DNA of 64,000 bases from Heliocidaris tuberculata (taxonomy: Eukaryota > Echinodermata > Echinoidea > Camarodonta > Echinometridae): the NCBI GenBank assembly GCA_025618425.1, contig CM046832.1, positions 73,434,619-73,498,618 of the forward strand, in the 5' to 3' direction. The notes under the pieces were generated by a model that made no database searches, was not told the origin of the DNA, and worked only from the letters and a program-made list of their open reading frames with translations. Below are positions 1-14,200 of the stretch, one piece after another. Position numbers and translations under genes: made by a program. Each line of letters begins with the position of its first letter. Within the stretch, counting starts at the first letter, position 1.

Positions 1-1115
1 AAACAGTGTTCTCTGCTTTCCCGCCAAAATGATAGTGCTAACTGTCGAGACACTTCATCTTTTTGTTGGTTAAAGTTTGATCAAAGTTGATTAAAATACC
101 GATCGCGTGACTGAGTGCATGGATATTTGGAACAAATTTGCTGCGCGCATATCTATCGCAGAAATTGTTTGCGATAAAAATGGAAGGCGTTGTCATTCAA
201 GTCGCTGAATGATTGGGGACTTTCAAAGAGCTTGTCAGCGTGTTTGAAGGTGAGAAACTCTTTTCATGTCTGTGATAGTTGTCTAGCTTAATCTTGGGAA
301 TAAATAGATCTATAGTGTGATCTTTCTTTCTAATTAAAACGGCTTGGAAGCTAGTTCGACCTGCTCGATCTGGACTAGACCTGGCTAAGCCAGGCCCACT
401 GGTAGATCTACTGACTACGCCTACGGTAGCTAGGAGGCGACACCGGCGGTATGGCGGTGTGTTCACCTTCGCGGATGTCCATATTTCGCGGACAGGTCAA
501 CACGACAAAAACTGAAACTAGAACTAGAACTTCAACAAAAAAAAAGATATAGCATCAATGCAGGCGTAGGCGTAGTCTACGGCCGGTGGGCCTGGCTTAG
601 TCAGGTCTAGTCCAGGTCTGAGCAGGTCGAACTTCCCAAACCGCTTATCTTAGAAAGCAAGATCACACAGTAGATCTATTTCTTTATAAGATTAAGCTAG
701 ACAACAATCACAGATATGAAAAGAGTTTCTCACGTACCAAATGAGGCTAACCAACAAATGGTTAAACATTTAACCAACAATTTGTTTAAGTTTAATCAAC
801 ACCAATTTAACCAATGTTGAGCAAAATACGATTAACCAACAAATGGTTAAACATTTAACCAACAAAATAAAACTAACCAACAAATGGTTAAACAATTAAC
901 CAACAATATGTTTAAGTTTAATCAACACCGATTTAACCAACGTTGAGCGAAATACGATTAACCAACAAATGATTAAAACTTTTAATCAACCACAGGTTAA
1001 ACTTTAATCAACAGGCCGTTGATTAAAGTTTTAACCTACAAATGTGTGGTTCACCTGGTAATCCTCGGTTGATTAAAATTTTAACCAACAAGATTAAAAA
1101 TTTTAATCAACGTTC
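1..1115. repeat. Foldback repeat with TTAACCAAC-rich outer parts
   Basis: Positions about 240-440 and 560-745 are inverted copies of one another. For example, 'gagaaactcttttcat' on one side faces 'atgaaaagagtttctc' on the other. The outer parts (about 60-110 and 735-1110) consist of repeated TTAACCAACAAATGGTTAAA-type units, themselves dyad-symmetric, in a period of roughly 110 bp. I read this as one large foldback/MITE-type element that starts at or before the window edge. No transposase reading frame is visible, and the class is not assignable from sequence alone. Confidence 0.65.
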
Positions 1116-2789
1116 TAACAGTGTATTTAATTGCAGTTTTATATAAAATAATTAATACTTTTCCCTTTAGTCTGTGAGTCTGTGCAATTTGCTGTCAACC
1201 TCTGACCGACGCGTGATGTTTTGTTTACGCTCTCATGATCTCATTGGTTCGCTGGTTTTGGGAGCTAGCGTCCCTAATTTGCATATTGCAGAGAACCACG
1301 CCTTGCCCAAGGTATACGGGCACTGCACCACCGTCTTTGCTACACGACAGATGTGTTTGTTTGAGCAGGCAGTCAGCTCATAATGGCAGCAGTCAACTTA
1401 GAGTGAGAGAATGTCGGACGAGAAATGGAACCAGTTTTGCTGTTTTCAGGCGCATTTTCTTCATATTTTGCGGAAACCAAATATTTCCCAGTCTCCACGC
1501 CTCTACTCTATCTCTCCGAGGTTGCACTAGCTGCCCTGCAATTTATTGTTGTATTCGAGATAACGTAAGTTGTTTTTCTTTTAAGTTGTACATGGTCTTT
1601 GGATGCTTATAAAAGAAGAAATCGGTCAAATTGCTTACTATGTAAAATTTATCAAGAACGAACAAATGAAAATGTGAATTTGATACACTGATAATTCTTT
1701 TTTGATATGAAGCGAAGGAGTTGTTTAGTAATGTATATTGTTATTTGACAAGCTGAATAATTTAATTGTCTTATAATCTTACGATACCAAGAAAATGCAT
1801 ATAAAAATATGCATTTTCTTGGTATCGTAAGAATATGACGGCTAGTTTGCCAGAAATACTGTTTTGTTTGTAATAATAGAGAAATATAGAGACGGTATTT
1901 ATTATACCGAGTAAAAATTTATGCAACAAACTGATTGGAAAATGTGAACAAATGCTTTTCATGGACTTATTGTTTTCGGTGTCAATATTAATGACATGCA
2001 TAATCCATTTCATGAAATTAATACGATTATTATAAACGCTTCTTAATGGTAGCCTATGCATTGTAGGTATATTTATGAACAATGTATTATGATTAGGGTG
2101 ATAATTGTTTTAACAGCCCTTTGTCGGGAGTAGACCCACCCTGTGTGTACCCCACCATGTAATCAATATCCAGAACGATGAAGCTCCAGTGAGCACCCAA
2201 CAGTCGACGAATCCAAGGTACATTCGCTTGACGATAGTACTCCAATGTCGCAATTAAGCCTGTCTCTGTTCCACGCGAGGACTATCAGACAATAGAAGGA
2301 TAGCTTGAGAACTCTCGCGAGCTAAATTTATAGGGAAGTTTCCTTTATCAAAATAGTTTAACAACGCTACCACTTTATTGGAAATTGTAATGAGAGTATA
2401 TTGTTCATGTATTTCTTTTCTGTAAACTCAAATAAAGTGAATTTTTTTTTTTTTTTTTTGTTCTTTGATTATATATTTGAATCTTGCAATATTGTGAGAA
2501 CTTAAACCAGTAATAAATATTTAAATTTCTTTTATTATAATGTATCACTCGACTGAACAGAATAGTTTGTTTATGTTTTGAATAATTATATTCGTATATC
2601 CTAAGTTTCCGCGACAATGACCTCAATACTATACTGCATAATTTTATGACAATAATGATCTATTTTCCGCAAGGAGTAGAAGTAGGCCTATTATGCTTGC
2701 AATTTGCAAATGATAACTTGATGGCATTAATCCATACACACTTTACCGACTAACATTAATTATTTTGAAAATGGCCCCCGCCGGTTCCT
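1116..2789. other. Intergenic stretch, no gene recognised
   Basis: AT-rich sequence with short unconvincing open frames only. It contains a perfect hairpin (annotated separately) and a T-run near 2442-2459. The less AT-rich piece at 2115-2330 has no recognisable coding pattern. Confidence 0.5.
1778..1831. repeat. Perfect 25-bp inverted repeat with 4-nt loop
   Basis: The arms 1778-1802 and 1807-1831 are exact reverse complements, separated by AAAA. Transcribed, this would form an uninterrupted 25-bp stem. It may be a tiny palindromic MITE or a small-RNA hairpin source; the sequence alone does not decide. Confidence 0.8.
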
Positions 2790-3340
2790 ACTACACAAAG
2801 ATGAAAATAGTAACGAAAAATGTTCGTTTTGTAAAAAAAAAAAAAAGAAGAAAGGGTTGGGGGACATTGGACATTTCTTTTATGAATGTGAGATCAGTAA
2901 ATCAATCTGGAATGAAACAGCAAAATTAATTGATAAATGAAGGCTATCGAGTACAGATTAAAAAGTTAAGTTTAGAAAATATAATTTTTGGTTTTGAAGA
3001 GAAGAGAAATGATGCTTTAAATTTCATGGTAACTTTGATCAAGCAACAACTGTTTGTACAAATGCTTCATAATAAAATTCCAATTTTTATGAAGAAAAAA
3101 TTATTCAATATTATGAGAATGAGATATATCTATTCTATATCGGGTCTGTATAACAATTTTTTTACTAAATGGCAGTCACTTCAATCTTTTTTTGTATAAA
3201 CGAAAATGAGATTATAAAAATATTGTTCTTGTTTGAGTTTTAGATACATTTCAGTTTGATTGAGTATAACATGTTGTTTATTTTGCAATAAAATAGCCTA
3301 TATGGAGGGCTAAAAAGTTTGAAGGGAAAAAAAAAAGATT
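2790..3340 (+). pseudogene. LINE 3' remnant, RT C-terminus (L1/Tx1-like)
   Basis: With frame changes around the A-run at 2833-2846, the + strand reads a cysteine/histidine knuckle: CSFCKK, then GHFFYECEISKSIW. This is the pattern found C-terminal to the reverse transcriptase of L1/Tx1-like LINEs. The frame continues to a stop at 3197-3199 after a Lys/Phe-rich tail. An A-rich run at about 3328-3338 could be the poly(A) tail. Only the last part of the element is present and it is frameshifted, so it is dead. Confidence 0.6.
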
Positions 3341-5080
3341 CCCATATTGTGTGGTGACATGCAGTCAATCAGATATTCATAAAACATATAGTTCAATACC
3401 AATTTCCATTGGTGGCTTGGGCGTATGCCCCCAACATTCCCCAAATCAATAAATATCCCTCAAAAGCTGAAAAAGTGTAGTCTCCTGTGATGGAAAAGGT
3501 GCCCCTCCTAAGGTGGAAAATTGCTCTAATTTTCATACCCAATTTCTACCTCATACTTCCATCTCAATTTGATGTCAATGGAAAGTGCCACTTACTTTAA
3601 TTTCTATGAAGAAAACAAAAATTTAGCCTTTCTGTCTGCAGTTCTGAAAAATGTTAAAATTGCTGTTCATAATGATAGCAGGTAACATTTCAGTGCAAAA
3701 TATACCCTTTCTTTACCCCCAATATCGACAAAACATCGACCTTTCTTTATTTTATGACTAAGGGCAGTATGCTTACCCTATTTAAAGGAGCACATTATGA
3801 AAACAGACTCCTCGGAGAGTTTTTAAAATCATGTTTCCTTCGGGTCGTGTGCGCATGTAATCCTAACGTTTTCACGGTTTTACCCACTTGAATCTGGCAC
3901 AAATGAGTTTTTATGTGTCATTTTTAAAACGATGCTTCTCTGTAAAGCATGTACAGATAGATACCATCAATGTATTATTTAAAAGCATAATACTTCTACT
4001 TCATGTAAAATATATAATTATTGTCATAGAGCACAGAGTGTGGTCACTATAACCATTTGTTTTAGGGTTTCGGGGTTTTTTTCTTGGACGCACTGTAACT
4101 TCTAGCTACTACCAAATTCTTCCGGTTGGGCACTCTGCTTTCTTGCAGTAATTTAAATAATATAATGCCCCTGTATGGAGTGTCTTATTCTTGAATTCCT
4201 AGAAAATGCCTGGGTGATTTCAAATCTCAAAGTTTTCTCATGGTGAGGGGGGAACCACCACATACACAAACAAACACCTATAGGTCTATTTGCAATGCCT
4301 TATCCATCAATTTTCTTTCAAAATTAAAAACAACAACCCCAAAAACAAAACAAATCAAAACAAACAAACAAAAAGATTAAAAAATTAATTGCTTCAAACC
4401 AGACCACAAGTCGAACTTCGGACTGACCATAATCGTATAGACCTACGCATGGCCTTGTGCAAATTTACCCCCCCCCCCCCCGGTCCGTATTGCAAAATCC
4501 TAGATCTGCCCCTGGATGCAATTAATCGTTATAAAAACATGGAGTAAACATTCCAGTTTGCTTTCATTAACACAGAGAGTTAAAATAATACAAAATGCAT
4601 GCACGTTGTCTGAAAGTTTTCTCATGGAAGCGTCGATTTTTTTTTCAGACGTCGACAAAATAAGTCACAATTCTATTTTCCTCTTCATTTTTGATGAAAG
4701 TCCTCGATGATTGACACACAAAGTGGTGACAGAGCAACTCGTTCAAATGGAACGTTTTGTGTCACTGTCACTATTAATGAAACTGTTATAATACATGTAT
4801 ATACATGTATGTTATTATTGTGTTTAGAATATATGTTACTTTCAATCACATTTTTTGTTTATATGCATGTGCTACTTATGTATTGAATGAGTTGAGAAAT
4901 AAAATCTTGAAAAAGAAAAGAAAAGATCTTTGTGTTTTCTCAAGAATATTTTGAGATATGCTTGAGTGATATCTCAGACCTTTCCCTAGACAATGAAATT
5001 GCCCTGAATAGAATAGTTCATTCGTGGGAGACGAACAAGGTTAAAACATCGCTCATTCCCAAGATATCTTGAACGCGAGG
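3341..5080. other. Upstream spacer of gene A
   Basis: No gene recognised. It holds a C-run at about 4467-4480 followed by a CAAAATCCTAGATCTGCCCCTG end, which resembles the right terminus of the hAT-like MITEs seen elsewhere in the window. A TACATGTA-type palindrome lies near 4793-4810. Confidence 0.45.
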
Positions 5081-5090
5081 TATATATTAT
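5081..5090 (+). promoter_or_regulatory. TATA-like box upstream of gene A
   Basis: TATATATTAT sits 62 bp before the gene A start codon. The paralogous gene B has TATAAAA at a similar distance (about 65-71 bp) before its start. The matched spacing in both copies is the only support; AT-rich DNA yields such boxes by chance. Confidence 0.3.
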
Positions 5091-5142
5091 GCATAGCAAT
5101 AAAATATAGGGCACAGCATCATATTGTATCAGGAAAATAACA

Positions 5143-5299
5143 ATGTCGACTTCGGCTCTAAAGTTGATCACCGTGTTCGGAGCGACGGGAAGCCAGGGCG
5201 GATCACTGATTGAAGCCATGCTTGAAGATGGGACATTTGCTGTTAGAGGGGTGACAAGAAATATTGATGGGGATATCGCATTGAAATTAAAAATGAATG
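5143..5299 (+). CDS. NMRAL1-like: Gene A exon 1
   Basis: 157 nt, residues 1-52 plus the first base of codon 53. It carries the Rossmann glycine motif and the DGTFAVRGVTRN segment. The donor is G|GTAAGA. The same exon in gene B is also 157 nt. Confidence 0.92.
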
Positions 5300-8200
5300 G
5301 TAAGATTTTATTGTTTTGTTTTGTTTTGTTAGATTTCACTCAATGCCGTTGCAGGACACTATACTCCAGGCAAAAATTACTCCGCGGCCAATGTCCTACA
5401 CCTAACCAGTAAACCTTATCTAAAATAGAGCTTCACCCCTAATCCTAACACTACAACTTTAACCAGTGGCGTATCTGGACCTTGGGGGTGGGGTGGTGGT
5501 ATTCCCAATGGTGATCCATGAATTTCAGCGGGAAATTCACTTTTTTTTTTTGGTCATAATTTGCATGGACGGGGGAGTAGGGCAGCGGACTTCTCGTTTT
5601 CTATTCTCTTCTATATTAATATTTGTAGATTTTATTATTTCGTTTATAAATATGATTTTGTTCATCACTGTAGTTACTGTATTATTAGTTACAGCGGTAC
5701 CTAACGGATTGATACTTATTTGCGAACGAGCGAAGCGAGCGAGCAAAATTTAGGGCCACGTTAACTTTTGAATAACAGCTTCTGGACAGGACTTTGCATT
5801 ATTTATAGCACGAGCATTATATTGATCTGTATGTTTGAACATAATTATTTCAGATTGAGTTCAGTCGGTATATCCAGGCATAAGAACAGCGTTTAATTTT
5901 GTCTTTAGAGAGTGCAATATGATGTTTTAAAAGGAATGTGGTGAATATTTTTCTTGCAAATACTTTTATCACTTAATTGAAAAGTAACTAGAGGGCTGGG
6001 GGGGGGGGGGGCGGCATGTTCACTCATGGTGTGGTATGCGTAAAATTCAGAAATCAAAAGTCGAAAAGAGATCTTTTTTGACCATTATTGTCTGTTAGGG
6101 TTTGTGTGTGTGGGGTGGGGGGGGGGTCAAAAATTATAAAGAGAGATAATTTTTTTTTTTAGGTTATAACTTCGATGTTATATGGGTCATAATTTCAACC
6201 AGTCTTCGAAGTATCAGTTGCCACCCCTGAATACACCATTTAGATTTTTCTTGTGTCTTCACGAGTATGGATACCATTTTTTGAATTCACGAATCTATCT
6301 GTCTCTATAGCAATTTATATCAAAATTGTGAAAATATGCCCAAAATCTGCAAATGGGAACATTCACCATTGCTCTTAGATATATGTCCATTAATCATTTC
6401 TGACAAAATTAAGTACTTCCCAGATATGGACCACGGAACTGAAGAATTTTGAGGCTCGGCCCATGGCCTACTACTCACTTTCTGTTTTTACGATGCCATA
6501 TGCAGATCTATACCCCCTCCCCCTCCCCCTCCGCCCCGGACAATAGTGCCAGTAATGTATGTGTGTACGAAAACTACAATTATTTTTTTCGGGATGAAAT
6601 GTATGCGTTTTAAGCTGCAGGGGTGGCGATGGGGGGGGGGGGGGGGGGGGGGGGGAAGCTCCCTCCACCGAGTGATATAGGTTACATGACGGCGATATGC
6701 TCTGAAGTACTAAGACATCCTGCGAGGTCCTCTTCCATTCCCCCTGTAATTAGTAAAAAAAAAATACTGTAAAAAGTATAAATTTCCATTTTGTCTAAAG
6801 AAGATATAGAATCATACATGCACCCTAGATAAAACTATTGCACATGTTTTTACCCCAAACCTGTATGAAACGAATGTATTCTTTCATCAACAACTAAGAA
6901 TATGAAAATTTATGAAATATGGAGCAAATAGGAGAGGATACGTCACGGAGTTGCTAATGTGTGTTTGATTAATTATTAGTTACTAGTTAGCAGGGGTGGA
7001 TTCAGGATTTTGTAAAAGAGGGGGCAAAGAGCCGGAAAAGTACACAATTAATGAGGCAAATTTTTTTTTATAGTGTACTTAAGGTATGCCAGTTGGGTTT
7101 CAAAAGGGGGCGCTGCCGATTTGCACCCCCCCCCCCCATCCGCCTCTGAGTTAATTATTTTATTAGTTTTTATCGGATTTTGCTCAAATTTCCACTAATC
7201 TGTTTATCTAATTTTCTGCTTTTATTCAAATCAACTTAATGTTTAATGTTAATGTTAATGTTCAAACTTATTTTTGAAAAAATTAAGTTTTCATTCTTTC
7301 CTCTCATAAATGAAATTACAAATAAATTTTCACATGAAAAAAAAATTCAAGTGAAGTTTCACATTTCATACAAAGTTATAACTGATTTTTCATATAAACA
7401 AAATCGCAAAAAGAATTTCATATTTCATACAAAATTACAAATCATTTTTCATATATATGAATAAAATTGCAAATAAATTTTCTTATAAACACAATTACAA
7501 ATGAATTTTCACAATTCGTAGATTGACATAATTATTACATGATTCAGAATACAGTGTTTGGAACAAAATAAATTAATATATGAATCAAGTTTAGTAGATT
7601 GTACGTATAGAAGATCTCCTACTCTTTCGATCAAACAGTGCATGCAAATCGCAGTATTCGATCACAAGCAAAGGCTGGTTTTTTATTGTGTAATTACTAT
7701 AGTGCTAATACATGCAAATGATGTACATGTATATTCCTTGTATTCAGCTTTTGAGCTGCAATGTGGTATTTCAGTAAATACCTTTTCAGTCAGTCAATTT
7801 GATAATATGGTAAAGAGGTGATCTCATTTTTAAAATACTGACGGTTACTGTTTTTATGACGACGCAGAAATTTTGTCCGCCCCCCCCCCCCCCCCTTCAT
7901 TCACCAAACTGACCCCGTGGTTCGGTGGCGCCGTCCACTCTACATCCCTAGCTGGACAATGGTTACGTGAGACGTGAGGTCATTGCATCGCTCACACAAA
8001 AGTTGAAAGAAAACAGAACAGAGGGCGATCGTGTATAAAAAGCAAACAAATTTGTCTTGTCTAATTGTGACGAAATTCACACTAGTTAGAAGTAGCTTCC
8101 CTAAAGGAATTTGGAATCCAGTATCAAAATAACCGATGACACGTATACTGAATCTGAACTTGAAATCAAGATATTTCACAAATCCTTTGGAGAAAAAAGA

Positions 8201-11200
8201 AGAATCTTTATAGAACTATTTAATTAGATATTAATGCAGGTGAGTACATTAAATGTTCTTGTTACTAATAGCAACCATCGTTCCCCATAGTAGTAAAGCA
8301 GTCTACAAATAAAATTGTAACTTTCCTTTTTCATTGGGGGGGGGGGGGGGGTCCACAGTTCAGTTCTATTTGTTTCCGTGTGTTGTTCAGTATACTCGCC
8401 GTTATGCGTCCTCTGTTTTTCAATGAGAATATAAATTTGTTATCAGTTCTAAATGAGATCAACGTATAATCTACAATTCTCATAATCATTTTTATTTTCA
8501 TATTAGACTTACGTTTATACATCAGTGTGTAATACCAATCACATTGTATGGCATAACCGATTGGTAATTGAATGCATATAATTATATATAGGCCTACATA
8601 TATAGGCCCTAAAAGTACAAAATGATTATTTCTTGGTTCCTCATTAATTTGTTGATAACGTACGATAGTCTCACGCCCTTATTTGATTTTATTCAAAACC
8701 TTGGTGGATTGAAATAAAAAGAGAAAATATTGTCTTTTATTTTCTCACTGCTTGTTAAGAAAGGTAGGTCGGGGTGAACAATTTTACGTAATGATTGCAT
8801 CACGTACCGTTTATTGTACTCCTTTGTCTTTGTAGGGGGGGGGGGGACGAACTTTTTAGTCGTGTTATTGAAGTATGAATAGTACGTCGTACTCTGGCGC
8901 TCGACACTGTTTACTTGCCCTATTTCATTATAATGAAAGGTTGTCGTCATTTGGTAATATAAACAATCTCCGGAATCAAAGTTCTAGAAAAGTGTCGACT
9001 ATCCTGTAGCCAGCCAGTTTCCGCAGTATTTTAAAGAAAGCAAAAATATATGTGTTGGTGGGGTTCGAATCCAGCATTAAATTAATGTCTTTCGTGTAAT
9101 GTGATGAAGATCTCTTTCTATACCAAAGTTGTGTGAACAACTGATAGCAGAATTTTTTTAATATCTCACCTTAAGTTTGTTCACAATTTTTTTAAATTTT
9201 TAACTGAATGATTTATAATGATGGCCTAATTTTATTGTAGAGCAGTGGTCTCGTAACCGGGAAGTCCCGGGTTCGAAAAAAAGTCCATACGTATATGTCC
9301 TTTCATGAGGCAGTAATCCTCAATTACTACTTCCCTTGGATAGGTCCCCTAATTTCATATCTACAAGCATAATTATACTTCTTTTTTTAACTGTAACATA
9401 AAAACATGATCAAACTGTGCAGCATGTATTGAAGGAATAACTTACGAAACAAAAATCCGTTAAAAAAATGGGCAATGATAACATTGATTGATTGATTTCA
9501 TTTTTCCATGCATCAAATACAAAATAACATTTCAACCTAATAATAAACAGTCGTCGCATGGGAGGGGTTAGTCATAAGCCTAAGGCTTGACAGTAACGCC
9601 CCTCAAGAAATGAAAAAGCCCCATTTTAAAATGTAAAAATCGTATACATGTGTATATTATTCATAACAATTATTAATGGGGTTCATAAATAGTAAAGAGC
9701 GTGTCATGATTACATACTTATCAAATGTCAGTCGTACATCGAGATAAATACAGCACAATAAAATAAAATTATGCATTGTAAATTCTACTGTATTGCAAAT
9801 ACAATAAGCGGAGTTCGAATGGGAAGAGGACAGAGACGAGACCAAAATAACAGAATTAATATGCATACCGGCTTATAATATATTTCTTAAATTCATTTTT
9901 AAACCTGGTTATTGTAGGATAACATCGTATATTTAAAGGTATATCATTCCATATGTCAGGACCAACATGTTTGATCGATTTATGAGCAAGTGCACATTGC
10001 ATATCATTCATTCATCAGGTTCATATTCATTATAGATTTTTTCAATATTGTCATTAATCTGTACTCGTATTTTTTTATATATGAAATAGTAATAATGTTC
10101 TTATCAATTCTGCATTATCCAAATGCAGTGTAGTTCTTTAAAGCCTTCGTCAATCTTTTTCAACGAATATAACTGGTTTATAATTGGGGCAATGCCCAAC
10201 GCGAGCGATCGCTAAAATTTTAAGTAAAGAAAATCAGATATGCTAGATTTTCTATACCATGACGAAAGTTGTTAAGCTACATTTCTCCGCTGTTGTCATC
10301 TTCATCTACATCTACATCTACTCTAATTATTTTCATCTTTAACATGGCAGGATAAGAATTTACTGAAATGCGAGGGAGCAAAACGGCAAAGGATTTTTTC
10401 AAAGTGATAAAAGGGTAATATCAGACTAGCGTGCATCTGTCATTAGGCTATGTCCCCCACCCCCTCTTGCTTTCTTTCCCTCTCATTCTTTTTGTATTAT
10501 TTTCATCAATGCTGTCCTCGACTTTGTCAAAGTATAATAATACTCAAAGAGCGCGAGCTTTTCGGGAGTAAAAAAAAAAAAAAAAAAACGATTTGAAGTT
10601 TTACAAATTCCTCGGTTTTCAATACACATATTACATACATGTTTTGAAACCATGTTTCTTGTTCTTCTGATAGTAACAAAAATAACACCATTCAAAAAGG
10701 ATGATGATGATATTGATAATGATAACAATAATAACAATAACATGATAATGATGATGACAATAATAACACTAATGATAATGATTATAGTTATAATCAGGGG
10801 CGGATCCAGGATTATGTAAAAAAGGGGTCAATTTTTTTTTAATTGTGTACTTAAGGTATGCCAGTTGGGTTTCAAAAAAGGGGGGGGGGGTACGGGCCGG
10901 TTTTCCCCCTATGTAGATCCGCCACTGGTTATAAAGATAACAATGATAATTGGCATGATTGGGGGATGCATGTATGGACTCTGAAGTACCTTACTACAAG
11001 TACGTTGATGATTTGACTCTTGTCGAAAGCCGTAGTCATACTCACCCGTCCCATATGGAATGTGAAATCAACAAATTATGTACATGGTCAGAGCAGAATA
11101 ATATGCTTCTTAACCTAAGTGTTCAGTGATGTTTGTTTCATTTATGAAAGAACCACCCCAGCATTTACCTTTCATGATAGGTAATGATATTCTGAAAGTC

Positions 11201-14200
11201 GTTTCTCAAGCCAAGATTCTTGGTCTCGTACTACAGAACAATTTGAAATGGGATGCCCACATTCTCGATTTAGTAAAACGATGCAACAGGAAATTATATA
11301 CGCAGTCTGAAGAAGTTCAATCTCCTAATGTGTGATTTGATAACTGTGTATTGTGGTTACATACGACCAGTTCTTGAATATGGTGTACCTGTCTTCAGTG
11401 GTTCACTCACCCAGGATCAGATTTATAAACAAATTCAGAAAAGAGCATGTCGAATTGTGTTGGGTTCTGCGTAAGAAACATATAATTCTGCACTCACTAT
11501 GTGTAACTTGCAATCATTGGAACATGGACGGAAAAAGTTGTGCCTTGATTTTGCCCACTCTGTAGAAAAGAATGTATTTACTAGTCATTGGTTTAGAACA
11601 AAGAAAGTAAATCCTTACAATATCAGAAAAGGTTTGAAATATGAACAATTGAAATGTAAAACAAAAAGATTTCAGAGTAGTTCACTGCCTTATCTGGTGA
11701 CACTACTGAATTCTGAATAGTTCTTCATAACCATATTGGGATAAGCATATTTTCATTTATATTCATCTTATATCAGACTGTGTTAGTTAACTTGTACATG
11801 TGCAACATTTTATTTGATATGTAGCGTAAGGTTGTACTTATTTAAACTTTCAATCCACACTTAAAACTTGCAATATATACCTAGAAGTCTTTCACTTTTT
11901 AATATGTAATCTGTTTTATCATGTTTATCTGTTTTATCATGAACTGAATTGCAAATATATGTTTTATTCATTTTACCTCATACCAGTACTATGTCATGAT
12001 GTAAGTTATTAAATAATATTGTTCAAGTCGATTTGAAATAATAATTCTTATTTAAAAAAAAAAAATCCCAATTATAGATATTTTAACTTTCTACATACGT
12101 CTATTTCTTTTTGTTTAAATGAAATGAATTGCTCTGATTTCTCAATTGTAATAAGAAGTCAATATGATGTTATTTGAATGCAATTATTAATAATGAAATG
12201 ATACATGTATTATGAAATGTTTCGTGAGAAATTATTGTAAACATGCGCAATTCAGCCATTGGCTGCAAAGCATTGTTCAAATAAAACCATTATTGAATTG
12301 AATTGAATAGGTTACAACATAAATATTAAGGTTTAATACAATTTAATAACCTAATCAAGACGTTATTTTTTATAATTATTACTAACACGTTGTGACTATC
12401 TTTCAGGTGTAGAGGTAGTTTATGGTGACTATGATGATCCCTCGACGTTGGACTCTGTCATGGCTAATAGCTATGGGGTATACGTAGTGACCGGAGCCTA
12501 TATTGAAAAATTTTACGAGAACAAAGAAGTTGCGAGGGTGAGTATTGTAATACAATATAAATTATAATCGTCTGTCATTTTTGGATTCCTTTGTTTCATC
12601 AACCTTTGTAGCTTCAGAAGGAGTACACATGTACATCCCTCTTTTTTCTGGGGGGGGGGGGGGGTGATTCATGATAGGGCCCCCGCCACCTGGGCGTACG
12701 ATCAATCAATCAATCGTATGATCGGATATTTTGCACATAGTGATCAACTGCAAAATGGCAATTAATCGCTAACTTATCTTTGTGTTACGAGACTTTGCAT
12801 ATCTTTAATGCATGCATGTATTGTGTTTTTTCTTCATGTGAATTCTCTTTGCGTATTATTCAGATTTAATTACTATACATTCAGTAGATAAAGAAGAGAT
12901 AAATATATGATATTTACCATATTCCAAATATGAAAATACGTGAATTTGGAAATAGTCCCAAAATTTAACAAACGAAGATAATATTCGGGGGCATTGTAAG
13001 TGAACAAAATAGATGCAAAATGCTATTTTCTTCATCTTTCCTTTCATAACCGAGTGCATATTGACTTCTATGTATTTTCTATATTGTTTTTGTTCATTTA
13101 TTTATTTATTTATATATTTATTTATTTATTTCTGATATTTATACAGGGTAGTACATTTTCACCAATAGCGGTGGTCTTCCATGAGGCCCTGTTTGATAAC
13201 AAAAACATTAAGTAACAATATAAACTCATTACAGCAACAAAACAAAATACAGAAGAAAATAAAATATACATATTTTCTGGTTTCCTCGTAATAAATGCTG
13301 TTTTTGAAAACGTATTGGTTCATATTTCTAAAATCACTGATATGTATATATACATACGGGAATTGGTTTTTCAATTAGATGAAAGGTCATCAATTACTTC
13401 TTGACATCCCCCCCCCCCAAAAAAAAACCCACAAAAACCCCCACAAAAACAACAACAACAACAACAAACAAAACCAAAAAAAATATAATAATATTTTGAA
13501 AGTTCATAAACAAAGTAAAGAGTTGATCTTGGTTCAATATAAATCCCCATTCGGGATACCATAAATGATATATACATATTTAAATAAAATATATCAAAAG
13601 GCGGTATTAATTGCTATTCAAACAGTGCACTTTGGCCTTTCATTATACATCATAATAATTGATTATTTACAGGCATAAATACAAATGAAAGCATTAATAC
13701 CTATAATGCATTCAGTTTTAAAAAGTTTCGTGTCATCAAAAAGTTTTTGAATAAACAAGTAAATTTCATATAACAGAAATATAGCAGAACTTTAGTTATG
13801 CTTAAAACTGTTCAATGTTGGTGATTTCTTGACAGAACTTTCAAGTTGGTTCCCTATACTCTAATTCCCGAAACCAAAGGACCGTGTTTGTACTATGTGT
13901 CCGTCCTAAATGTTGGTACACAGCTTTTTCAGCTTGTCTTGTATTGTAACCATGTTATAAACTGACATGGCTTAAATCTCTTCTTAAATATGTTGTTACC
14001 ATATCATGTATATATAGTTAGGTACACAGACGGCTCCTCATGGGAAATAGTGTTCACTTTTTTTTCAACATGGATTCCTTATGTAGAATTTAATGCTGAA
14101 AAATATGGCATCGACTGATTTTTGATTAAAAGTGCCCCAAGTGCCCAAATTTTATGTTTTAGTGACCCGCCATTGTTTTTATGCATTTTAGAGCCAACCT

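Noticed and set aside
735..1110. Telomere- or centromere-like satellite
   Set aside because: Unit sequence and limited length fit a foldback element; no extended array is seen.
9240..9285. Possible tRNA gene
   Set aside because: Only A-box-like and B-box-like words are visible; no acceptor stem or cloverleaf could be paired. Kept only as a weak SINE fragment.
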